From assembly GCF_029931775.1 (NCBI RefSeq), contig NC_079325.1, positions 37,736,673 through 37,800,672 on the forward strand: a stretch of 64,000 nucleotides of DNA, in the 5' to 3' direction. The position numbers and the translations under genes were made by a program. The DNA comes from Euleptes europaea (taxonomy: Eukaryota > Chordata > Lepidosauria > Squamata > Sphaerodactylidae). Below are positions 56,701 through 64,000 of the stretch, one piece after another. The stretch's first letter is position 1, and each line of letters opens with the position of its first letter. The notes under the pieces are model-generated. The model was given only the letters and a program-made list of their open reading frames with translations, had not been told where the DNA came from and searched no databases.

Positions 56701-59700
56701 GTGGAAGACAGTAGAAAAAGAAGAACATGAGATGGACTGACTCAATAAAGGAAGCCACAGCATTCAGTTTGCAAGTCCTGAGCAAGAATGTTAATGAACC
56801 AGGATGTTCTGGAGGTCATTAAGTAGTAGGGTTGCTATATGTTGGAAGCGACACACATAACACACATATTAATATAATTTCTATTACTATAGGACTTAGT
56901 AAACAACTAATTGGTACCGATCAAAGCTTCAGCAGACATGCAACAGTTGTACAGCAATAGGACACAGGAGTCCTCCTCAAATGAAAAATCCAAAGTGGGA
57001 AGAAAAGCTTGATGCTTTTGTGCCTGGCCAATGATACTACTGGTTGGGACTCATCTCTTTTATATTCCATTATCAATGCATCCTTATTCACTTGCAGGTA
57101 GCTCCCTGACTCATCATTGGAAATTCAGTTGGCAAACAGAAAAGCTGCAAATTAAAATCCTGAAACATACTACTGTAGAGCAACAGATGCATCTTGGAAA
57201 GCGTGCATAAAACAGCGAGACAGCCACAAACACGAACTAGAAAATGCTGTGCTTAGATTGAATGGAATAAATTAGCTTTAGCATTCGAAATCCCAAATGT
57301 TCTCAATCAAGGCAAGGGAAATTTCACTGCCTGCTGGATTCCACTCTACATTTCTGGCAGCTCAATTACTAAAACAGGGCCCTGAAAATGTCTCCGAAAC
57401 TTCAGGTAGTATAAAATGGAGCAGTCCACACTATTAGGGGCCAGCCATTGGGAGCATATTACTCCCATTTTGCAATTTCTTCATTCGTTGCCAAGTTCTT
57501 CTGGATCTAATTCATGGTGCTGACCTTGAGAACCCTTCACCACCTAAAGGACCACCTCTCCCAGTATGAGCCCATATATGGTCACTCTGCTCTGAAAAGC
57601 AGTACCTCGCCTATTTTTTTAAGGCATGTTACCCATTTCTGTACTTTTGTACTAGCCATCCCTGATTTACAGAATGACAGAAGACAATAAAATTAAATTC
57701 AGCTTTGGGAATGAGACAAAAATAAATAAAAAGCTGCCCTTCCATGCTGTGGTACAACTCTTCCAATATTTCATCACACTCTAGCATGAGCAAGCCAAAG
57801 AACCCAGGGTAGGTCTATGCATTTATTGGCTGAGTGTTAGCAGGTTGTACCTGGGAATATAGTTGAAGGGAAGGATGATGCCCAGACTAACAGGGTCCTC
57901 AAGGGTAAGTATTGCCCCCCATTCACACCTATGGGGGAAAGTAGATAGTGACAGGATCAAAACCTGTCTACCTGTTCCATGCTGCAGGGGTTAATGGTCC
58001 CACACTGAAGTTTCTGAGTGCAGACAAAATGCCCATGCCTTCCCACCACAGATGTATCTTGCCCCACTGTATCACTGAGACATTAACACTATGGAACAAA
58101 AACTAGGATTGTGCAAGCACACATACCCTGGGGTGAGTTCACAGCAGCGACTGGGGCATAAGTAAACAGCTAAGGGGAGAGACAACACATCTTTGATTGC
58201 AGACCAGAGGTCTCCAAGAGAACACAGGCCAGCAGAAATCAAACATGAAAGCCAACTATTAAGCCAAGCCTAAATTTCTGGATCCCTGGGGACTAGCAAT
58301 CACCTCTTCGGCGGGGAAGGGTGTGTTTGAGAGAGAGACCACTGCTGGAAGAACACAAGTAAACTGCAGAACTTGTGGAGCTCACAAGCTGAATTCAGCT
58401 CTATTACATTTTTATCCCAATTTTCCTCTATGGAGCTCAGGTCAGAGCCCTGCATGCTGTTCTCCCAGCCTCCTTTTTATCCTTACAGCAATCCTGAGGG
58501 ATTAAGTAAGGATGAGATAGCGTGACCAGCTCAAAATCACCTGGTGAGCTTTGTAGCTGAGTGGCTGTTTGAACCTGGGTCTCCCCACTACTCGCTCAAC
58601 ACTATCGTGACACTGTCAGTTCCCCCCTCCCACGGCTTCTCTCTACAACACCTCGAACAAGACACATTCCCATGACCCCCACAGAGGGTTAGATTTGAGC
58701 AGAATCACCTGAACACTGGACTTGCGGGGGGGAGTGAGTTAGAAAGCAGCTCTCATGCATACCTTAATATTGGGGAAGTAGAAAAGGACTTTGCAGTATT
58801 TACAGTTGAGGCTTCTCTCGGGGCACTCCCGCTCGGAATGGCGCTCCTTTCCATTCAGCCTGACCATGCCCTTACATGCCGGGCAGGTGACCAGCATGAA
58901 CGGGCAGCTCCCTTCATGACAGCTCTGTGGTAAAATGAGCAGCACACTTCAGTACAGCTAGACAAAAGAAACGGACTGATGTCAGGCACGCAAGCTGCTG
59001 TTTGCCTGGCTGTCTGCAACAAGGAGGGGAAGGGCCATGGCTCATGCAGAAGGTCCCAGGTTCAATCCCCGGCATCTCCAGTTAAAGGGACTAGGCAAGT
59101 AGGTGATGTGAAAGACCTCTGCTGGAGACCCTGGAGAGCCACTGCCTGAGTAAACAATACTGCCTTTGATGGACCGATGGTCTGATTCAGTATAAGGCAG
59201 CTTCATGTGTTCAATTAGATTGATCTTAGATTTATTAGATTGATTAGACTGAAGGAAGAAGTGCCCACAGGCGGTGCCGCTTTCCAACGCCCCACATGAA
59301 TTTGGCTCCTTTGCATGCTGCCAGGATGCCATAAACGACAGCACAGGCCTGCATGGGCCAACTGGGGAAGGGGGGAACCAACGGTTGTGTGGACTGCTTC
59401 ATACTCTACACCTGAGGCCTGATTCACACATGCAGGACACAGCAGAATGCACTGCACCACTTCCAAGCTTTACGGTCCCCGTATGAACTCCATCCACTAG
59501 AAGAGCAGGGTGGAAGGTTCCACCCTGTCCTTTTGCTTACAGTGCCAGCCTTGAACAGTGGGGACCACAGTTCAGGCCTGTGGTCTAAAGTGGTGCTTGT
59601 CCATTCTACCACCGCAATCCCCTATATGCGTGAACTAGGCCTTATTTGGAAGGAGGAGCAGAGAAGGGATGACAACAAAAACCCCAGAATCCTGGCTGAA

Positions 59701-62700
59701 GAAGCAAGATGTCAAAGATGGCAAGCAGCACAGACCTGGCTAACCTCTGGGAAGCTGGAGGTACCACATTTACGGGGGTCCCCCTCCCACAGAGCCCTCC
59801 AAGAAGATAGGCAACTGATTTAACTTAAACAGCCTCTGCAAAATCAGAACACTAACATCCGAGATCCTTTAACTGAAGTCACCAGGGACTGAAGCCTAAC
59901 CCTAATACTGAGGCATAACCCCTCCCCTCTAAAAGGACGAGCTCCCTGGTTTGTGACATGCCATTCCCACTGAGGCAGGTGGTCAAACCCGGTGCAGTTC
60001 TAAATTTGCCCCTATGAAATTTTCTTGCAGTAAAGCATGGGGACCAGCAGAGGGGATGTGGGAAAGAAGAGACTTCACTGGCTGGGGCTTTCCAGCTCCC
60101 ACCTACACGTTCCATATCTGTTCTGAAACCTGCCAAAACTCACCTCCCACGTTGCTGATTTTATCTGTCTAAACCAGAGAAAGCATGCAGGAGTGCTACT
60201 TGGTGACGCCCCAAAACTAAGGCTGACTTGGGCTTGAATCTTACTACGGTACCAAACTACAACAGCAATACACCCCATGCAAACATATAACCACCCTCTG
60301 TCACCTGCTGCCAGTATGAGAGAGTTGAGCATTTTTCCCCCTTAGAGAAGCAACGAGGACGGGATTTCAATCACACGCTGCTATGAACTTTTCTTGTACT
60401 GGTCAGACAATAGATCTACCTAGCTTAGGCTCAAAAAAGATGTTGCCCTTTTTTTAATGAGTCGGGTCTGGTGCCTGTATAGCCCCCAACCCCCCTTCAA
60501 GCCATTTCAGGTCAGGAAAGATCCAGTGTGGTGTAGTGGTTAAGAGCAGTGGTTTGGAGCGGTGGACTCTAATCGGGAGAACCGGGTTTGATTCCCCACA
60601 CCTCCACATGAGCAGACGCTAATCTGGTGAACTGGATTGGTTTCCCCACTCCTTCACATGAAGCCAGCTGGGTGACCTACAGCTCTCTCAGCCCCACTTA
60701 CCTCACAGGGCGTCTGTTGTGGGGAGGGGAAGGGAAGGCGATTGTAAGCTGATCTAATTCTCCCTTAAGTGGTAGAGAAAGTCGGCGTATAAAACCCAAC
60801 TCTTCTTCTTATGCTGAAGCCACCCATGCAGGTCCCAATCCAAACTGGGCCCCTGCAATACTTGAAAAATTAGTTCTCCACAATGCTGTCTGACCATGGA
60901 GAAAGCAAGTCAGTTCGGGGGCGGGGGGGAACCTAGAGCCAGCTAGATTGAAAGGTAACATCTAGTTTAGCCCTTAGTCTTGTCTATTCTGAGTGGCAGC
61001 AGCTCTACAGGCAGAGAAATGCCTGCTTCCTAGCATCCTCTCACTGGAGATGGCAAGGAATGAAATGCAGGTGCTCTACCACTGAGCTACAGCCCTCTCC
61101 TTACTGGTCTTCCTCCTAGCCCAAAAAGCATTATTCTGCTTTTGATAGACTGGTAAAGGAGGGGAAGAAGATGCAGGGATCCAAACAGCTACAGAGACCC
61201 ATTTCCTGGATTGTCCTGCCTAGTCTGTGAGAAATGACCGTGTTCTGTTCACTTGTTTTCAAGCTTTCAACAGCCTCCCCGAGGAGTAAGAAATGCTCTG
61301 GTCAACCACTGCAGCACAGAATACACAAAGCTCTGCCTCTGTCAACTGCTGGTAGAGCCACATGTGTTGTATTTAAGGCATAGGATACATTCTGCTACTT
61401 GGATTTTAGGCAGGCCGGAAAACAGTAATTATTTCCAAACTCAAATGTAAACCAAGAGCTCAGCAGGAAAACCCCTAAAGCGTACAATCGCTCAATGATC
61501 CGACAATCAAACTTAAGGATGCATTCCAATGGTTCCTATGGTGACAAGGGAGCCTTCTGATGTTTCAAAAAATGCAGTGAGGTCTCAGCACTGTTTTTAA
61601 AACACAGTCCTTGCCGACCTTGCTTTCCTTTGAACAGAAAGCAAAACTTAAGCCTGCAGAAGCAGCCAAGCTCGCCTCTGAGGGGCTGTTTCCCTTCACC
61701 TCCCACCAATATCGGGTTACATGAAAGGAGAACAAGCGCCGCCTCCAATTGCCGGTGCCGAGGCCACAGCAAAGTGCTCTCTGCTCTCTTGAAGTGAATA
61801 GCGAGCAAACTTTTAGGGACTTTCCAGGAGGCCCCGGCTGAGAAAGGCTCCGCCAGGGACTTTCCAAGCTGGAAGTGCTGGCGCCCAGTTACACAACGCG
61901 CTGCTGGCACAACACAACTCAGCTGGAGATGAACCGAAACACAGCACCAAACACGCACCGTCCACAGGTCAAGCTCCAGCAAAGCACACCATTTAGTCCT
62001 TTGACAGCATTCTGGCCGCACGGACCCCAAGCTTTCCCTCTTGGTCCCAAGTCCTCCCAACAGAGCAGGGTGGGGGAATTGGCACTGCGAGCCACTCCAC
62101 AGGAGCCAACTGATTTGCCTTGACCGACCATTCTCAGGGACGGTGACCTGCTGTCTCTTAGCTACGAAAAGAAACTGTCTGAGAAAGGGCCCATCAAGCC
62201 CCTCTAAACACAACACTACCAGCTCACCATGGCCTTCGCTTTCCCTGAGAGCTGGCGTGGTGTAGTGGTTAAGAGCGGTGGAGTCTGATCTGGAGAACCG
62301 GGTTTGATTCCCCACTCCTCCACGTGAGCAGCGGAGGCTAATCTGGTGAACAGGATTGGTTTCCCCACTCCTACACATGAAGCCAGCTGGGTGACCTTGG
62401 GCAAGTTACAGCTCTCTTAGAGCTCTCTCAGCCCCACCTACCTCACAGGGTGTCTGTCGTGGGGAGGGGAAGGTGATTGTAAGCCGGTTTGATTCTTCCT
62501 TAAATGATAAAGTCGGCATATAAAAAACAACTCTTCTTCTTCCCTGCAGTGGAAGGCCGGGGACTGACCCTGGACATTCCTACATGCAAATGATGCACTC
62601 TACCGCTGAGGCAGAAACTAGATCCAATAGGGCAGCCACATGTATTCACTCATCCGCTCACCGCATGTTTATCCACCTCTTCCACCAAGGATCTCAGGGC

Positions 62701-63881
62701 CCTGCACGTGGTTCCTCCTTCTCCCATTTGATCCTCATAACAATCCCATGAGACAAGTTGGGCCAGGCACTCAGTTTTAGGCCCAAGTGGGGATCTGTAC
62801 ACAGATTTCCATCCGACATGGTAACCGCTACACCACACTCTTCTTCCCCATTCATATATAAAATGGGGGAGGGGCAGCGAGTGTTCATTGTTGTTGTTGT
62901 TTAACACATAAAGGTATGCATGTGAGTAAGAAGCACAGCAGGGTGAGGTGGGGGAAAGAATGTTTCCTTCTCTTTGCAGGCACACACCTTTCTGCGGAAA
63001 AGTCAACACCCCTACTTTAAGCAAGAACAGGGCAAACTAGACCCATGCAAATATGCCCATTACACCACCTTCAGCATGAACTCCAGCCTCTCCCCAAAGG
63101 AAAGTACCGAGTTCTCTGTCTTGGGCCACCAGCAGCACACCATCCGCCCTGACTGGAAGCAGCTCTCCCAAGTGGCTGTAAAACGAGTGCGCAAGGCACG
63201 TACTGAGCCACGGAGTCAAAGAGAGAGCCCCCTCAATGTACAAAAGGCAACATTCCAAAGAAGACAGGAGAATGCAGGCAAGCACGCCACAAAAAGTGGA
63301 AACCGTACAAAAATACATGCAACGTTTGCTGTAAGCAATAATTCTTCCAACAGTTATGATTAGGGCAGCAAGTTAAATCAAGGGACCACATGGACACTGA
63401 GCTACAGAAGCAAAAAAAATCAGAATTGTTTCAGATGACCCAAATTTTGCAGCAAGAACTATATTGGGAGACCTGAATGGATTATAAAAATCAAACATGT
63501 GCACAATGCCTTCTGTTTTGCATAATTTCTCTTATCTCAGGAGGGGGGGGTTAAGAGATTACAGCCAGTTCTCTCCAAAATGTGGGCTACAAACTTGTGT
63601 GTTTTATATGTTCATGCCCAATTTCAGCTAAGGCACAACCCTGGCCAAATGGCTCCAGCACTCAGACTGACAGGGCTGAACCTTGCCCAGTAGTCTGAAC
63701 CCAATTCCTGGCACTTTGCCACAAAGCACCAACAATTGCCAGGAAACAGAAAGCAACAACCAAGTCTTGCTCTGATCTTTACCTCGTATTCTTTAATCGT
63801 CCCTTTCCACACACAGCCCTCGTTGATGCAGATTGCCGGAAGACTCTCCACCTCCCGTCGGGCTGCATTATCTGGGAAAGC
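47712..63881 (-). CDS. TRAF2: TNF receptor-associated factor 2, 3' eight coding exons (5' part outside window)
   Basis: Adaptor and ubiquitin-ligase scaffold linking TNF-family receptors to cIAP, NF-kB and JNK signalling. Coding exons in the window (minus): 63881-63783, 58924-58763, 54817-54743, 53573-53499, 52123-51764, 50560-50383, 48673-48525, 47930-47712. They are in frame (438 residues), starting at human residue about 90 ([15 protein letters not shown]). Zinc-finger exons show [41 protein letters not shown] and [12 protein letters not shown]. The coiled coil keeps [15 protein letters not shown], the cIAP-binding region. The MATH domain keeps [31 protein letters not shown], the SSS of [10 protein letters not shown] and the usual end IVDLTGL. 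The RING and N terminus must lie beyond 64000. The 360-nt exon is about 26 codons longer than its human counterpart. The donor at 50382 is GTTGTC, a weak GT site. The gene is convergent with FBXW5. Confidence 0.96.
47955..48170 (-). mobile_element. tRNA-Ala-like SINE, well preserved
   Basis: Begins 24 bases upstream of the last TRAF2 coding exon (47930) in the gene sense, so it sits almost at the acceptor. Complete head and tail. Confidence 0.85.
48543..48558 (+). promoter_or_regulatory. CTCF-like motif inside a TRAF2 coding exon
   Basis: The plus strand reads ACCGCAAGAGGGCGTC, a close CTCF core match (CCGCNAGRGGGCG), opposite the codons for NDALLRW in the MATH domain. The site would be both coding and regulatory. 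Motif match only. Confidence 0.4.
48838..49225 (-). mobile_element. Two decayed tRNA-Ala-like SINEs
   Basis: 48838-49012 and about 49090-49225 both carry inverted GCAGCWGCTCTCCAGG and ACTGGAGA/ACCTGGAGA blocks. TRAF2 intron upstream of the 48673 exon. Confidence 0.55.
49258..49465 (+). mobile_element. tRNA-Ala-like SINE, diverged
   Basis: GACAGGTTGTGGCTCAGCAG head and GCCACTGCCAGTCAGCATAG body; A-rich insert near 49365. Confidence 0.6.
49768..49982 (+). mobile_element. tRNA-Ala-like SINE, well preserved
   Basis: GGGGAGGGGCTATGGCTCAG, TTGGCATGCAGAAGG and GGTTCAATCCC, with tail to CATGCGTTCATGTGTTC. Inverted relative to the copy at 47955. Confidence 0.87.
50985..51440 (-). mobile_element. L2-like LINE fragments with a hairpin
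   Basis: TAGCCCGCCCTCCCCAGC (50000s SINE/LINE motif near 51008), then CTTGCAGGCCCTGCAGAACT and GAGAGACTATTCCACCAGG, typical of L2 3' regions. A 20-bp hairpin lies at 51183-51230. Confidence 0.45.
51708..51723 (+). promoter_or_regulatory. CTCF-like motif in a TRAF2 intron
   Basis: The plus strand reads CCGCAAGGGGGCAGAG about 40 bases downstream (in the gene sense) of the 51764 exon end. It matches the CTCF core closely and has the same orientation as the motif at 48543. Confidence 0.45.
52327..53170. mobile_element. hAT-type non-autonomous DNA transposon with 8-bp TSD
   Basis: Inverted ends CAGGGATGGGGAACCT and GGTTCCCCACCCCTG. Flanks GCTTAGGA at 52319-52326 and 53171-53178 are an exact 8-bp target duplication. 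The 844-bp GC-rich body has no supported transposase. In a TRAF2 intron. Confidence 0.9.
53029..53067. mobile_element. Minimal remnant of a GTTGCCA-TIR element
   Basis: GGTTGCCAACCTCCAAG directly joined to GACCTGGCAACCCT, about 40 bases. This is a heavily deleted copy nested in the hAT element and the only member in the right half of the window. Confidence 0.65.
53603..53624. repeat. (CA)n microsatellite
   Basis: About ten CA units in the TRAF2 intron next to exon 53573-53499. Confidence 0.85.
54486..54690 (-). mobile_element. 5S rRNA-derived SINE
   Basis: On the minus strand: CAGTCTGATCGTGTCAGAGC, GAAGCTAAGCAGG and TACTTGGATGGGAGACC, a clear 5S-like head, then the shared body GGTAGTGGCAAACCACC. 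Lies about 50 bases from a TRAF2 exon. Confidence 0.85.
55495..55640 (-). mobile_element. tRNA-Ala-like SINE, strongly decayed
   Basis: CTGCCTTGCACCAAGTCAAC and TGGTCTGTACTGC blocks in the right order, poorly kept. Confidence 0.4.
56398..56505. repeat. Imperfect inverted repeat (hairpin), arms about 43 bp
   Basis: TAAGAACTCTTGTCAATAAT...CATCCATAAATAT pairs with ATATTTATGGATG...TTATTAACAGTTCTTAG around a 14-base loop. TRAF2 intron. Confidence 0.75.
56625..56866 (+). mobile_element. BovB/RTE LINE 3' end
   Basis: TACTTTGGTCACATCATGAG, GAGATGGACTGACTCAATAA, GAAGCCACAGC and AGTAGGGTTGCTATATGTTGG form the usual BovB 3' coding-to-UTR segment. Confidence 0.8.
57480..57615 (-). mobile_element. L2-like LINE fragment
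   Basis: AACCCTTCACCACCTAAAGG and CCACCTCTCCCAGTATGAGC resemble an L2 segment. Short and old. Confidence 0.4.
59028..59214 (+). mobile_element. tRNA-Ala-like SINE, head shortened
   Basis: The head is shortened (GCCATGGCTCATGCAGAAGG), followed by GGTTCAATCCCCGGCATCTC and a normal body and tail. Confidence 0.75.
60521..60812 (+). mobile_element. tRNA-like SINE (TAGTGGTTAAGAGC family), full
   Basis: GTGGTGTAGTGGTTAAGAGC (box A region), GGGTTTGATTCCCC (box B), CAGCCCCACTTACCTCAC and the tail AACTCTTCTTCTT. Confidence 0.85.
60940..61100 (-). mobile_element. tRNA-Ala-like SINE
   Basis: GTCTTGTCTATTCTGAGTGG then inverted head ACCACTGAGCTACAGCCC. TRAF2 intron. Confidence 0.6.
62248..62542 (+). mobile_element. 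tRNA-like SINE (TAGTGGTTAAGAGC family), full
   Basis: GCGTGGTGTAGTGGTTAAGA, GAACCGGGTTTGATTCCCC and tail AACAACTCTTCTTCTT. A short duplication (AGCTCTCTTAGAGCTCTC) sits near 62410. Confidence 0.85.
62640..62850 (-). mobile_element. tRNA-derived SINE, decayed
   Basis: TTTGATCCTCATAACAATCC and the inverted head GGTAACCGCTACACCACAC match the family at 17345 and 18437. Confidence 0.5.
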
Positions 63882-64000
63882 CTCAAAGGGGAACAAAAAA
63901 AATGTATATTTATATATAAAGAGAGAAAATGAATTTTAAGCACCACGAGGAAAGCATTTAAAAAATCTGCCGGGAGGGGAGAGGAATACTTCTCAAAACT

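Overview
The window is a piece of a squamate (lizard or snake) nuclear genome. It has widely spaced, intron-rich vertebrate genes on both strands. The background is crowded with squamate-typical repeats: Sauria SINEs ending in ACCTTT, a 5S-rRNA-derived SINE, a tRNA-Ala-like SINE, BovB/RTE, CR1 and L2-like LINE pieces, hAT and foldback DNA elements, and a solo LTR. No prokaryotic, organellar or CRISPR features were seen.

Four protein-coding genes can be rebuilt exon by exon. From left to right they are PTGDS (minus, 2459-12706, lipocalin-type prostaglandin D synthase, 6 coding exons, 190 aa), C8G (minus, 20270-30184, complement C8 gamma, 7 coding exons, 203 aa), FBXW5 (plus, 33892-42390, F-box/WD40 ubiquitin-ligase receptor, 8 coding exons, 591 aa) and TRAF2 (minus, 47712 to beyond the right edge, zinc fingers, coiled coil and MATH domain; the RING end is outside). 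Exon joins were read by hand: all use GT-AG and all keep frame. Order and orientation match the human 9q34.3 block TRAF2-FBXW5-C8G-(lipocalins)-PTGDS, so this is an old syntenic cluster. PTGDS and C8G are lipocalin relatives in tandem. FBXW5 is divergent from C8G (about 2.5 kb apart, with a CTCF-like motif and an ETS-type TATA-less promoter between them) and convergent with TRAF2.

The two lipocalins are secreted proteins for small lipids and for complement. FBXW5 and TRAF2 are intracellular ubiquitin and signalling proteins. They are neighbours, not a pathway.

The left half (0-31 kb) holds about twelve copies of one 200-250 bp element with AGGGTTGCCA...TGGCAACCCT ends. The right half holds only one tiny remnant of it. 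Several elements are large palindromes or are nested in one another, which gives relative ages. I found no new enzymatic or defence system. The most unusual material is the set of long inverted-repeat (foldback) elements, the nested insertions, small lineage-specific changes in TRAF2 and FBXW5, and strong CTCF-like motifs, one of them inside a TRAF2 coding exon.
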